Below are positions 8,183-16,833 of a DNA stretch of 64,000 bases, piece after piece (position 1 is the stretch's first letter; every line of letters starts with the position of its first letter). The DNA comes from Roseitalea porphyridii (lineage in GTDB: Bacteria > Pseudomonadota > Alphaproteobacteria > Rhizobiales > Rhizobiaceae). Under the pieces are notes generated by a model. It ran no database searches and was not told the DNA's origin. It was given only the letters and a program-made list of their open reading frames with translations. The stretch lies in assembly GCF_004331955.1 (NCBI RefSeq), contig NZ_CP036532.1, positions 248,001 to 312,000 of the forward strand. The letters run 5' to 3'. The position numbers and the translations under genes are program-made.

Positions 8183-9220
8183 TTACGACACGCGGATGCG
8201 CGGATTGAGGAAGGCGTAGCCGACATCGCTGAGAAGCTGGGTGACCAGCACCACGACGACCGAGACCAGCGCACAGGCAAGGAGCAGGTCGATGTCGTTG
8301 TTCGACGCCGCCTCGACCAGAAGGAAGCCGAAGCCCTGATAGCGGAACATAGCCTCGACGATGACGACGCCCGTCAGCAGCCACGGGAACTGCAGCATGA
8401 TCACCGTGAACGGCGCGATTAGCGCGTTGCGCAGCGCGTGCTTGATGACGACCGACGAGAAGGTCAGCCCCTTGAGCCGCGCGGTGCGGATATATTGGGC
8501 GGTCATCACCTCGGCCATGGAGGCGCGCGTCATGCGCGCGATATAACCCATGCCGTAGATCGCCATGGTCATCACGGGCAGGGTGAAATTGGTAAAGGTG
8601 ATGCCCTCGCGCGTCGCCGTTGCCGCCGACCCGTTCAATATGCCCAGCCATGAGGCGAAGATGACGGTGAAGATGACGCCGGAGACATATTCGGGCGTCG
8701 CCGTCGAGGCGATCGAGGCGACCGACAGACTTCGGTCGGTGCGCGACCCTTCGCGCATGCCGGCGAGGATGCCGACGATCAGCGCCCCGGGCACCATCAC
8801 CAGCATCACGTAGAACATCAGCCAGCCCGTCGCCTGGAGCGCGGGCACGAGCCGTTCCGATACGGGCACCTTGAAGCGGGTCGAACAGCCGAAATCGCCC
8901 TGCAGGACCCCCGAATAGCTCGCTTGGGTCGGTTCGTCGCACCAGGGAAAGCGCGCCGAGGCCTCGCCGGTCGCCTCGTCGACGAGCGGCTGCTTGGGCA
9001 TCACGCCGAGCCATTCGCCGTAGCGGACGAAGAAATTGTCGCGATAGCCGTTGCGCACGAGCCAGCTTTCGATCTGCGCGTCGGTGGCGCGCATGTTGGT
9101 CTGGCTGATGGAGAGCTTTCTCAGATTGGGTTCGAGATTGACCAGGAAGAAGACGACGAGCGTCAGGCAGAGCATGGTCAGGGCCATGATGCCCAGACGC
9201 CGGATAATGAACGTGATCAA
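8183..9220 (-). CDS. ABC transporter permease, DppB type
   Basis: 345 residues of the DppB/OppB permease family. The N-terminal helix begins MITFIIRRLG, typical of the family, followed by a long periplasmic region (about residues 30-130) and five further membrane segments; the coupling segment near YIARMTRASMAEVM (a version of the EAA loop) faces the ATPase. The start codon is TTG at 9220, supported by GGGGAG about eight bases upstream and by the perfect fit of the N-terminus to the family. It lies 18 bases before the DppC-type gene. Together they form the inner-membrane channel for the ligand delivered by the binding protein. Confidence 0.92.
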   Translation of the reverse strand: MITFIIRRLGIMALTMLCLTLVVFFLVNLEPNLRKLSISQTNMRATDAQIESWLVRNGYRDNFFVRYGEWLGVMPKQPLVDEATGEASARFPWCDEPTQASYSGVLQGDFGCSTRFKVPVSERLVPALQATGWLMFYVMLVMVPGALIVGILAGMREGSRTDRSLSVASIASTATPEYVSGVIFTVIFASWLGILNGSAATATREGITFTNFTLPVMTMAIYGMGYIARMTRASMAEVMTAQYIRTARLKGLTFSSVVIKHALRNALIAPFTVIMLQFPWLLTGVVIVEAMFRYQGFGFLLVEAASNNDIDLLLACALVSVVVVLVTQLLSDVGYAFLNPRIRVS

Positions 9221-9306
9221 ACTGTCTCTCCCCTAAGCGCCGCGCTTCTGCTTGCGATCGATCGCGAACCGTCCCGAACCTTCTGCGGGTTCTTGTTCTT
9301 GTCTTG

Positions 9307-9337
9307 AAAAAGGCGCACCCGGATTTCCGGATGCGCC
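9307..9337 (-). terminator. intrinsic terminator after the binding-protein gene
   Basis: On the minus strand an 11-bp stem (arms 9327-9337 and 9312-9322, one G-T wobble) with a 4-base loop is followed by five T residues (9307-9311). It sits between the binding-protein gene and the first permease gene. In many ABC operons such a hairpin lowers expression of the membrane genes relative to the abundant binding protein; I infer the same here. Confidence 0.8.
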
Positions 9338-9353
9338 CTGGTGTTCAGGCTGG

Positions 9354-11000
9354 TCAGGCGTCCAGCCAGACATTCTCCAAATCCAACTCATAGGTTGGAT
9401 GCTGGTAGTAGTTCTTCACCGAGGCGTCGTTGAAGTTGAACAGCGAACGCCAGTAGGGCTGGATGATGATGCCCGACTCCTGCAGCATGGCCTGGATTTC
9501 GGCCATCACCTCGCGGCGCTGATCGGCATCGGCGATCGCCAGCGCCTCGGTGAGCTTCTCGTCGAACTCGGGGTTCGAATAGCCGGTTTCGTTCCAGGCT
9601 TCGCCGGTGCGATAGGCGAGCGCAAGGATCTGCACGCCCAGCGGCCGGTGGTTCCAGTTGGTCGACGAATAGGGATACTTCGTCCAGTCGTTCCAGAACG
9701 TCGAGCCGGGCAGGACCGTGCGCTTGACCTTGAAACCGGCCTCGCGGAGCTGGGCGGCCACCGCATCGGTCGTGTTCTTGCGGTAGTCGTCGTCGATCGA
9801 GATGATCTCGTGCTCGTAGTCCATCTGGCCGGCCTCTTCCATCAGGGCCCTGGCGCCCTCGATGTCACGTTCGATCGGCGGCAGTTCCGCATATTCGGGG
9901 TGGATCGGCGCGACATGATGGTTTTCGGCCACCGTGCCCTGACCGGCAATGCCGAGCTGAAGGATCACGCTGTTGTCGACGGCCTTGGTCAGCGCCTGGC
10001 GTACCCGCTGGTCGTCATAGGGCGCGTTGTTGACATTGGTGCGCACAACAACCGTGGCGCCGGTAACCGCTTCGTTCTTCTGAAGTCCAAGGCCCTCCAG
10101 AATGTCGACGAAATCGCCTGTCACTTCGTAGTTGGCCTGGACCTCGCCCGATTCGAATGCGGCGATCTGGGCCGACTGATCGGTGCCGTAGTCGACGAAT
10201 TCGAACCCGTCGAGAAGCGCCTCACCGCCCCACCAGGAGCCGTTCTCGCGGCGCCTGTACTCGGCCCGGTCGCCGACCGCGAACGAGACGAGCTCGAACG
10301 GGCCGGTGCCGATCGGGTTGGCCGCCAGTTCACCGGTCTCGGCATAGGAGGGGTGAACGATCAGGCCCGGATAGTCGGTCATGCCGGCGATCAGGGTGAT
10401 GTCGGGCTTGGGCAGAACCAGCCTGACGGTGTAATCGTCGTCCTTGACGATCGCGCCGTCCATGACCTTGCCGGTCTCATCGTCGATGATCACGGCGAAG
10501 CGGGCGGCCATCGAGTTGCCCTCGACATCCCGCTCGCACCAGCGTTCGATGTTGAAGATGACATCGTCGGCGGTGAAATCGTCGCCATTGTTCCAAGTCA
10601 CGCCCTGGCGCACGCGCAGCGTGTACTCGGTGGCGTCGTCATTGATCTCCCAGCCTTCCAGCAGGCGCGGCTCGAACGTGAAGTCGGTCGTGTACTTGAC
10701 CAGCGGCTCCAGGAACTGGCGCGCGCCGTTGCCCATCTGCGACCAGTCGAAGGTGCGCGGGTCCTTCAGTTCGCGCACGTCCATGGCGATCGTGATGAAG
10801 CCGCCCTTCTTGGGCTCCTGCGCCAGGGCGCGGGTCGGCGCGGCCATACCCAGCATCGAATAGGCCACGGCCGTCGACGCGCCGAACGTCGTCGCCAGCG
10901 CGAGAAACTCGCGCCGGTCCATCTTGCCCGCCTTGGTGTCGGCGGCGAGTTTTTCGATATGCGCGGGCAGGGGTTCGCCCTTGCGGTTGAAAAATGCCAT
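9354..11000 (-). CDS. Tat-exported ABC substrate-binding protein, SBP_bac_5 family
   Basis: 548 residues of the family-5 (dipeptide/oligopeptide/nickel) solute-binding proteins. A long N-terminal extension carries a twin-arginine motif (DRREFLALA, residues 28-36), a hydrophobic segment and a likely cleavage after TRALA, so the protein should be exported folded by Tat. Family features include [20 protein letters not shown] and the C-terminal lobe typical for this fold. First gene of the operon 11000 to 2834 (binding protein, two permeases, ATPase, PrpD-like). Ribosome binding site GGGAGG precedes ATG 11000. The ligand is not predictable; members bind peptides, opines, sugars or metals. Confidence 0.92.
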   Translation of the reverse strand: MAFFNRKGEPLPAHIEKLAADTKAGKMDRREFLALATTFGASTAVAYSMLGMAAPTRALAQEPKKGGFITIAMDVRELKDPRTFDWSQMGNGARQFLEPLVKYTTDFTFEPRLLEGWEINDDATEYTLRVRQGVTWNNGDDFTADDVIFNIERWCERDVEGNSMAARFAVIIDDETGKVMDGAIVKDDDYTVRLVLPKPDITLIAGMTDYPGLIVHPSYAETGELAANPIGTGPFELVSFAVGDRAEYRRRENGSWWGGEALLDGFEFVDYGTDQSAQIAAFESGEVQANYEVTGDFVDILEGLGLQKNEAVTGATVVVRTNVNNAPYDDQRVRQALTKAVDNSVILQLGIAGQGTVAENHHVAPIHPEYAELPPIERDIEGARALMEEAGQMDYEHEIISIDDDYRKNTTDAVAAQLREAGFKVKRTVLPGSTFWNDWTKYPYSSTNWNHRPLGVQILALAYRTGEAWNETGYSNPEFDEKLTEALAIADADQRREVMAEIQAMLQESGIIIQPYWRSLFNFNDASVKNYYQHPTYELDLENVWLDA

Positions 11001-11038
11001 GAAAGCCTCCCGGGGTTCTTCAGCATTTGCCGTGGCCT

Positions 11039-11078
11039 AACTTTGAACACACGGCCGGAGATGTCAAAGCGCTTACAA
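11039..11078 (-). promoter_or_regulatory. candidate promoter and LacI-type operator of the ABC operon
   Basis: On the minus strand the stretch TTGTAAGCGCTTTGACA (11078 down to 11062) contains a perfect 8-bp palindrome AAGCGCTT (11067-11074) with partly matching flanks, the CG-centred shape usual for LacI/GalR-family operators. Its right end is a consensus -35 box TTGACA (11067-11062); 17 bases further, a poor -10 (AAAGTT) follows. This is inference from pattern only. Confidence 0.4.
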
Positions 11079-11277
11079 CAATTTTCGTTGAAGCGACCTC
11101 ATCAGACGCCGTGGCGACAGGGCGGGGTTTTGCCACGGCGACGCGTTCTTGCGTCAGACCGTCGCCGGGGGCGCAAAAAAGACTGTAGGGCATGGGAATT
11201 GTAAACCGGTCCGGTATATAGGCCGCGCCGGGCATCCCGCCGCATCGTCAATCGAAAGCTCCCGTCCGAAAGCGCTC

Positions 11278-12084
11278 ATGGCCGATCAAACCATCGTCGC
11301 CGCCGCCCTTCTGGGCGTCCTGGAAGGGCTGACCGAGTTCATCCCCGTCTCCTCGACGGGGCATCTGCTGCTGGCCGGGCACTTTCTGGGCTTCGAGTCG
11401 ACGGGCAAGACCTTCGAGGTGCTGATCCAGCTTGGCGCCATTCTGGCCATCGTCAGCGTCTACGCGGCGCGTCTGTGGCAGATGGCCGTGCGCTTGCCGT
11501 CCGATCGCAGAACCCAGCGCTTCGTGCTCGGCATCGTGCTGGCCTTCCTGCCCGCCGCGGTGGTCGGCGTCCTCGCTCACGGCTTCATCAAGGGCGTGCT
11601 GTTCGAGTCGCCGCTGACGATCTGCATCGTGCTCATCATCGGCGGTTTCATCCTGCTCTGGATCGACCGGCTGCCGCTGAAGCCGCGCTATGAGGACGTG
11701 ATGGACTATCCGCCGTCGCTTTGCCTGAAGATCGGCCTGTTCCAGGTGCTCGCCATGATCCCCGGCACGTCCCGCTCCGGCGCGACCATCGCCGGCGCCC
11801 TGCTGATGGGCACCGACAAGCGCTCGGCCGCCGAGTTTTCCTTCTTTCTGGCGATGCCGACCATGGCCGGCGCGTTCGCCTATGATCTGTTCCAGAACCG
11901 CAACGTGCTGACCGCCGACGATGCGCTGATCATCGGGGTGGGGTTCGTCACCGCCTTCTTCGCCGCCGTGATCGTCGTCCGGCTGCTGCTCGACTATGTC
12001 TCGCGCTACGGATTTTCCCTGTTCGCCTGGTGGCGCATCGTCGTCGGCTCGGCCGGACTTCTGGGGCTTTGGCTCGTCGGCTGA
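11278..12084 (+). CDS. uppP: undecaprenyl-diphosphate phosphatase
   Basis: 268 residues, all features of UppP (BacA): the catalytic motif [16 protein letters not shown] near residues 16-31 and the second motif [11 protein letters not shown] near 161-171, with about seven to eight membrane helices. It removes a phosphate from undecaprenyl diphosphate at the inner membrane so the lipid carrier can be reused for peptidoglycan and other polymers; overexpression gives bacitracin resistance in other species. I chose ATG 11278 because the first helix and motif follow directly. It is divergent from the ABC operon, sharing the 277-base intergenic region, and convergent with the CNNM gene (19 bases apart). 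Confidence 0.96.
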   Translation: MADQTIVAAALLGVLEGLTEFIPVSSTGHLLLAGHFLGFESTGKTFEVLIQLGAILAIVSVYAARLWQMAVRLPSDRRTQRFVLGIVLAFLPAAVVGVLAHGFIKGVLFESPLTICIVLIIGGFILLWIDRLPLKPRYEDVMDYPPSLCLKIGLFQVLAMIPGTSRSGATIAGALLMGTDKRSAAEFSFFLAMPTMAGAFAYDLFQNRNVLTADDALIIGVGFVTAFFAAVIVVRLLLDYVSRYGFSLFAWWRIVVGSAGLLGLWLVG

Positions 12085-12103
12085 GTAACGCTTTTGCGCG
12101 CTT

Positions 12104-13411
12104 TCAGCGCCCTGCGTCGGCCCGGTGCATGCGGAGCGCGCGGCTGACGCCGATCTTGTCGATGCGCTGGCCGTCCATGTCGAGCACCTCGAACCGCCAG
12201 CCGTCTGTCTCCAGAGCCTCGCCCTCGACGGGCAGGTGACGCAGCCGGTCCAGCATGAACCCGGCCAGCGTCTGGTAGGCGGGCCTTTCGGGCAGCGTCA
12301 GGCGAAACAGTTCGGCGGCCTCGTCGACCGGCATGGCGCCCTCGACCAGCCACGAGCCATCGGCCCGTTTGATCGCGTCGGGCTGCATGGTGCCGGCGTC
12401 CGAAAGAAACTCGCCGGCGATCGTCTCCAGAATATCGGCCGGCGTGATCAGTCCTTCGAAATGGGCGTTCTTGTCATGCACGAAGACGACGGGCGTCTCG
12501 GCGCGGCGGAGCCGTTCGAGGACCGTGAGCGCCGGCGCGTTCTCGAGCACCGCGTCGACGCGTTTGGCAAGCGCACCCGGATCGAGCCGCTCTCCGCCAA
12601 GCAGCGCCGTCAGGGCCGTGCGGGTGCGGATCACGCCGAGCACTGCGTCGAGGCTGCCCTCGGCGACCGGCAGGAAGGTGTGCCCGGTCGTCCTGACGCG
12701 CTCTTCCATCTCTTCGGCCGACGCCGTGGTGTCGATCCATTCGATGTCCGGGCGCGGCGTCATCAGGGAGGCGGCGCGACGGTCGGCAAGGCGCATCACG
12801 CCGGCGATCATCTGCCGCTCCTCGGCCTCGACGGTGCCGGTTTCCTCGGCCTGGGCGATCAGCGAACGGATTTCCTCGTCGGTGACGGTCTCTCGCGTCT
12901 CGCCGGCCTGACCGATCAGCCGCATCACCATCCGGGTGGAGGCCGCCAGCAGCCAGACCGCCGGTGCGGCCAGCCGGGCAAACAGCGTCATGACCGGCGC
13001 GACCAGGCACGCGATGGCCTCGGGGTTGCGCAGCGCCAGCGCCTTGGGCACGAGTTCGCCGATCACGACCGACAGGTAGGTGACGACGAGAACGATGACG
13101 CCGAAGCCCAGCGTCGCCGCGGTCGCCTCGGCAACACCCATGGCGATCAACGCGCCGGCGGCCGCCTCGCCGAACGTTTCGGCCGAAAAGGCGCCATTGA
13201 CGATGCCGACCAGCGTGATGCCGATCTGCACCGAGGACAGGAACCGGCCCGGATTGGCGTTCAGGGCAACGGCGGCGTGGGCGCCCGGCCGTCCCTTCTC
13301 CGCAAGCGCGTCAAGCCGCGCCCGGTTGGACGACACGACGGCCAGTTCGGCCAGTGCGAAAAGGCCGTTGAGCGCGATCAGCGCGATGACGATGACGAGG
13401 CTGGTCAGCAT
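12104..13411 (-). CDS. CNNM/CorC-HlyC family membrane protein with CBS domains
   Basis: 435 residues. Residues 1-160 hold the DUF21/CNNM transmembrane domain (MLTSLVIVIALIALNGLFAL, with VIGELVPKALAL typical of the family), about 200-320 the tandem CBS pair, and the last 80 the CorC_HlyC/transporter-associated domain. Members transport or regulate Mg2+ or Co2+ efflux, sometimes annotated as haemolysins. ATG 13411 overlaps the stop of nth by one base (TGATG), so the two are translationally coupled. The open frame extends upstream into nth, but no CNNM homologue begins there. Confidence 0.9.
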   Translation of the reverse strand: MLTSLVIVIALIALNGLFALAELAVVSSNRARLDALAEKGRPGAHAAVALNANPGRFLSSVQIGITLVGIVNGAFSAETFGEAAAGALIAMGVAEATAATLGFGVIVLVVTYLSVVIGELVPKALALRNPEAIACLVAPVMTLFARLAAPAVWLLAASTRMVMRLIGQAGETRETVTDEEIRSLIAQAEETGTVEAEERQMIAGVMRLADRRAASLMTPRPDIEWIDTTASAEEMEERVRTTGHTFLPVAEGSLDAVLGVIRTRTALTALLGGERLDPGALAKRVDAVLENAPALTVLERLRRAETPVVFVHDKNAHFEGLITPADILETIAGEFLSDAGTMQPDAIKRADGSWLVEGAMPVDEAAELFRLTLPERPAYQTLAGFMLDRLRHLPVEGEALETDGWRFEVLDMDGQRIDKIGVSRALRMHRADAGR

Positions 13412-14172
13412 CAGGCGATCACCTGCGGCGGCAATTCGATCAGCGGCGCCGGTTCCGCATTGGTCTTGTCCTTGTAACGGCACAGATCGGCGATCACGCA
13501 CGCAACGCAATCGGGCTTGCGCGCCTTGCAGGTGTAGCGGCCATGCAGGATCAGCCAGTGATGGGCATGCAGCAGATACTCGTCCGGAATGACCCGCATC
13601 AGATTGGCCTCGACCTCGTCGGGCGTCTTGCCGGGCGCAAGTCCAATGCGGTTGGCGATCCGGAAGATGTGCGTGTCGACGGCGATCGCGGGGATCCCGA
13701 AGGCCATCTGCAGCACCACATTGGCCGTCTTGCGACCGACGCCGGGCAGGGTCATCAGTTTCTCGCGCGTGTGCGGCACCTCGCCGCCGAATTCGTCGAC
13801 CAGCTTGCGCGACAGGGCGATCACATTTTTCGCCTTGTTGCGCCAAAGGCCGATCGTGCGGATGTACTCGCCGACCCTCTCCTCGCCGAGCGCCAGCATC
13901 TTTTCGGGCGTGTCGGCCACCTTGAACAGGTCGCGCGTCGCCCGGTTGACGCCGACATCGGTCGCCTGCGCCGACAGCGCCACCGCGACAACCAGCGTGT
14001 AGGGGTTCACGTGCGACAGTTCGCCTTTCGGCTCCGGCCGCTGTACCGAGAAACGGCGAAAGATCTCGCGCACTTCGTCGGGCGAATATTTCGAGCGCGG
14101 CAGGCGCCGGGCGCGCTTCTTTGCCTTTCCGGCCGATTTCGCCGCCGGCTTTTTCCCTTGGCTGACCGCCAT
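13411..14172 (-). CDS. nth: endonuclease III (base-excision repair DNA glycosylase/AP lyase)
   Basis: 253 residues. The helix-hairpin-helix LPGVGRKTANVV contains the catalytic lysine K148; the catalytic aspartate is D166 in VDTHIFR; the [4Fe-4S] cluster cysteines are C215, C222, C225 and C231 with the family spacing C-x6-C-x2-C-x5-C. It excises oxidised pyrimidines from DNA. The first 28 residues are a Lys/Ala/Arg-rich tail not found in the E. coli enzyme, probably an unstructured DNA-binding extension; ATG 14172 is the only start that includes it, and a shorter start cannot be excluded. It is followed by the CNNM gene with one base of overlap. Confidence 0.95.
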   Translation of the reverse strand: MAVSQGKKPAAKSAGKAKKRARRLPRSKYSPDEVREIFRRFSVQRPEPKGELSHVNPYTLVVAVALSAQATDVGVNRATRDLFKVADTPEKMLALGEERVGEYIRTIGLWRNKAKNVIALSRKLVDEFGGEVPHTREKLMTLPGVGRKTANVVLQMAFGIPAIAVDTHIFRIANRIGLAPGKTPDEVEANLMRVIPDEYLLHAHHWLILHGRYTCKARKPDCVACVIADLCRYKDKTNAEPAPLIELPPQVIA

Positions 14173-14193
14173 GACCGCCTATAACCTCGCTTC

Positions 14194-14697
14194 ATGTCCC
14201 CGAACGGAACCGACATAGAACCGACGGCGCCCGCCGAAAAGCCGGTTTTCGCGGCGGAACTGTTTCCGCACCGGTCACTGACACCCGGCGGCTTTGCGGT
14301 GCTGATGGGGTTTTTCGCCGCCATCTGCGCGGCCAATGCCGTGTTCTACTTCGCGCTCGGGGCCTGGCCGGTCGCCATCTTCATGATCGTCGACGTTCTC
14401 ATCCTCTATGCGGCCATCCGCTTCAGCTTCCGCGCCGGCCGAGCGCGCGAGCAGGTCACCGTAACCCGTTCTGACGTGCATATTCGCAAGATCGCGCCGA
14501 ACGGACGGCGGCAGGACCATCACTACAATCCGTTCTGGGCGCGGTTCCATGTCGACCGGCACCGGGAGATCGGGATCACCGCCATGCGGCTGACCGGCGA
14601 GGGCCGGGCGACGACGATCGGCGCGTTCCTCAACCCCGACGACCGCGAGAGCTTCGCGACGGCCTTTTCGCAGGCGCTCGCCACGGCGCGGCGCTGA
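14194..14697 (+). CDS. DUF2244 domain membrane protein
   Basis: 167 residues with two adjacent membrane helices (about 34-54 and 58-76) followed by a soluble domain beginning EQVTVTRSDVHIRKIAPNG; this is the DUF2244 layout. Function unknown; in alphaproteobacteria the family often lies beside nth, as here (divergent, 21 bases between the start codons). The cytosolic part looks like a small beta-rich PH-like domain. Start ATG 14194 fits the family. Confidence 0.85.
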   Translation: MSPNGTDIEPTAPAEKPVFAAELFPHRSLTPGGFAVLMGFFAAICAANAVFYFALGAWPVAIFMIVDVLILYAAIRFSFRAGRAREQVTVTRSDVHIRKIAPNGRRQDHHYNPFWARFHVDRHREIGITAMRLTGEGRATTIGAFLNPDDRESFATAFSQALATARR

Positions 14698-14756
14698 CGG
14701 CTCGGCACGTCAAGTTTCGGGTGGCGATCGGTCTCCGTAGCGGTCATATCGGCACC

Positions 14757-15662
14757 ATGACATTGAGCCCGGTGACACATATGGCCGAACCGCACGCCGT
14801 CCTGACCCGCCCCGCCGCGATCGCAGACAATGATTACGAGATCGTCCGGCGGGTGATCGAGCACATTTCCGAACGCTGGCGCGACCAGCCTTCGCTCGAA
14901 ACGCTCGCCGGCGATGTCGGCATGGAGCCGACGGCGCTGCAGAAGCTGTTCACGCGCTGGGCGGGCCTGTCGCCCAAGGCGTTCCTGCAAGCGGTGACCA
15001 TCGACCATGCGCGCAGGCTTCTCGACGCGGACATGCCGCTTCTTGAAGCCTCCTACGAGCTTGGTCTTTCGGGGCCCGGACGGCTGCACGACCTGTTTGT
15101 CACGCACGAGGCGATGTCGCCCGGCGAGATCAAGGCGCGCGGCGCCGGCCTGACGATCCGCTACGGCTATCACGTCTGCCCGTTCGGCATCGCGCTGATC
15201 ATGGTCACCGAGCGCGGCCTGTGCGGCCTCGCCTTCTGCGACGCGGGTGGCGAGGGCGCCACGTTCGACGACATGGCGGGCCGCTGGCCCTTCGCGGCCT
15301 TCGAGGAAGATTTGGGCGCGACCGCGCCCTATGCGGCGCGCATCTTCGCGCCCGGCACGTGGCGTCAGGACCAGCCGCTGCGCGTCGTGCTGATCGGCAC
15401 CGATTTCCAGGTCAGCGTATGGGAAGCGCTCCTGAAGATCCCGATGGGCCGTGCCGAGGCATATTCGTCGATCGCCGACCGGATCGGCCGTCCCAAGGCC
15501 TCGCGCGCGGTCGGCGCGGCGGTCGGCGCGAACCCGATATCGTTCGTGGTGCCGTGCCACCGCGCGGTCGGCAAGTCCGGCGCGCTGACCGGCTATCACT
15601 GGGGCCTGACCCGCAAGCGGGCGATCCTGGGCTGGGAGGCGGGGCAGTTGGCAAGCGCATGA
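14757..15662 (+). CDS. AraC-domain plus O6-alkylguanine-DNA alkyltransferase (Ada-like without the N-terminal zinc domain)
   Basis: 301 residues from ATG 14757 (ATG 14781 is an alternative). Residues about 28-130 are an AraC-type double helix-turn-helix; residues about 215-295 are the methyltransferase with the acceptor motif VVPCHRAV, catalytic C267, and the downstream GYHWGLTRKRAIL. The enzyme repairs O6-methylguanine by transferring the methyl group irreversibly to its cysteine. Compared with E. coli Ada it lacks the N-terminal four-cysteine domain that senses methylphosphotriesters, so whether it still activates transcription is unclear. It stands alone between the DUF2244 and DUF1902 genes. 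Confidence 0.92.
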   Translation: MTLSPVTHMAEPHAVLTRPAAIADNDYEIVRRVIEHISERWRDQPSLETLAGDVGMEPTALQKLFTRWAGLSPKAFLQAVTIDHARRLLDADMPLLEASYELGLSGPGRLHDLFVTHEAMSPGEIKARGAGLTIRYGYHVCPFGIALIMVTERGLCGLAFCDAGGEGATFDDMAGRWPFAAFEEDLGATAPYAARIFAPGTWRQDQPLRVVLIGTDFQVSVWEALLKIPMGRAEAYSSIADRIGRPKASRAVGAAVGANPISFVVPCHRAVGKSGALTGYHWGLTRKRAILGWEAGQLASA

Positions 15663-15694
15663 GCGCACGGTAGATTGTGGCCCGATGGAGCAAG

Positions 15695-15946
15695 ATGGCG
15701 ATGGCCCGAAGCTACACAGTAAAGGCGATTTGGGACGCTGACGCTAGCGTCTGGGTGGCCGACAGCGACATTGAGGGCCTGCATATCGAGGCACCGACGA
15801 TCGATGAGTTCGAGGCCGTGCTGCATGAGGTCGCCGCCGAGATCGTTGCCGCCGACCATGTTACCGACGCCGATCTGGACAGGTTTGCCGCGCGCGACCT
15901 GATTCCGGCCATCATTTTCGTCCGGCCCGAGCGGGAAGCGGCGTAA
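15695..15946 (+). CDS. DUF1902 (HicB-like) solitary antitoxin-like protein
   Basis: 83 residues. The N-terminal half (YTVKAIWDADASVWVADS followed by DIEGLHIEA) is the DUF1902 fold, a partial RNase-H-like domain related to HicB antitoxins. No helix-turn-helix or RHH DNA-binding part is present. Three starts are possible (GTG 15677, ATG 15695, ATG 15701); GGAG at 15687-15690 fits either ATG. In other genomes this family sits beside a HicA toxin of the type with GSHEIWRHP; here only a fragment of such a toxin remains, on the opposite strand and two bases away. It may therefore be an orphan antitoxin. Confidence 0.75.
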   Translation: MAMARSYTVKAIWDADASVWVADSDIEGLHIEAPTIDEFEAVLHEVAAEIVAADHVTDADLDRFAARDLIPAIIFVRPEREAA

Positions 15947-15948
15947 GG

Positions 15949-16068
15949 TCAGAGGCGCCTGTCGCTGCCGGCCGACTTCGGAATTCCGTTTGCCGTGTGG
16001 CGGCTCTTCAGATTTCGCGGCACCACGAGCATCTTGCCGGTCTGCGCATGGCGCCATTTCTCATGGCT
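15949..16068 (-). pseudogene. hicA toxin fragment, N-terminus missing
   Basis: On the minus strand the frame ending at 15949 reads SHEKWRHAQTGKMLVVPRNL and then KSRHTANGI, which matches the C-terminal two thirds of HicA mRNA interferases (SHxxW-RHP, VPR, HTAN-ILK-AG). The N-terminal alpha-helix and the first strand are absent: upstream of the SH codons the frame carries unrelated sequence, so the gene is a roughly 40-codon remnant. The active-site histidine in SH is retained, but a stable toxin is unlikely. It lies tail to tail with the DUF1902 gene, unlike the co-directional arrangement of working hicAB pairs. Confidence 0.65.
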
Positions 16069-16150
16069 GGTTTCCAATAGGCATAGCCAAGCCCGGAAAT
16101 GAGTGCCGTGACGGCCCCATAAAGGTCGCCGCCCAACGCGCCGATGCCGA

Positions 16151-16798
16151 TCAGACGGCCGAGGCCCAAAGGCGCCAGCCGGCATAGCCGAACATGGCGG
16201 CCAGCAGCCCCTCGATGGCGCGGCGTGCTTTGCGATAGGCCGCCATCATCACCGGCGATGCGAAGACGAGCGCGTAGCCCTGGAAGATGACGGCACCGAT
16301 CACCAGGCAGATGCCGAGCGTGACGATCAGGACCGGCGTGCCGCCACCGCTCGTCTGCGTGAGCGCGACGATGGCGATCCAGGCCAGAACCGCCTTGGGA
16401 TTGGTCAGGTGCAACAGCGCGCCGCGGCCGAAATGGCCGGCGAGCGAGCGTGCATTGCTGGACGCGGCGGCGACCGGCTTTGCCGACAGCGCGCTGCGCA
16501 GGGACTTGAACGCCAGCCAGGCCAGATAGACCGCGCCGGCGATCTTGATCGCGGTCAGACCCCAGGCGATCGTGTTCAGCCAGGCCGACAGCCCGATGGC
16601 GGCCGCCGTCGCCCAGGTAAACGAGCCCAGTTGCACGCCGGCGGCAAACGCCATTCCCGCGGCGCGGCCGCGCGCCATGGCGGTGCCCATGATGCCCAGC
16701 GTCGCCGGCCCGGGACTGCCCGCCGCGACCGCAAACACGGCGAAGACCGCGACCATGGCGGGCCAGTGGGTCTGAAGCAGGGCGATGAGATCGGTCAT
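16151..16798 (-). CDS. LysE/RhtB-family amino-acid exporter
   Basis: 215 residues with six hydrophobic segments and the family start FAVAAGSPGPATLGIMGTAM (the SPGP motif at about residues 28-31). LysE/RhtB proteins export amino acids or their derivatives such as homoserine lactone across the inner membrane. The middle loop (about 105-125) is cytoplasmic and Ala/Ser-rich. Start ATG 16798; the neighbouring GNAT gene on the same strand ends 35 bases upstream of it, so both may be on one transcript. Substrate unknown. Confidence 0.88.
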   Translation of the reverse strand: MTDLIALLQTHWPAMVAVFAVFAVAAGSPGPATLGIMGTAMARGRAAGMAFAAGVQLGSFTWATAAAIGLSAWLNTIAWGLTAIKIAGAVYLAWLAFKSLRSALSAKPVAAASSNARSLAGHFGRGALLHLTNPKAVLAWIAIVALTQTSGGGTPVLIVTLGICLVIGAVIFQGYALVFASPVMMAAYRKARRAIEGLLAAMFGYAGWRLWASAV

Positions 16799-16833
16799 GG
16801 CAGATATCCGTGGACGATGTCAGGAAAGCACAC

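Noticed and set aside
12098-12110. GCGCT-TTC-AGCGC hairpin between uppP and the CNNM gene
   Set aside because: The stem is only five base pairs and has no T-tract on either strand.
13412-13846. Upstream in-frame extension of the CNNM gene into nth
   Set aside because: The extension has no CNNM similarity and covers nth, whose motifs are complete; the ATG at 13411 fits the family start.
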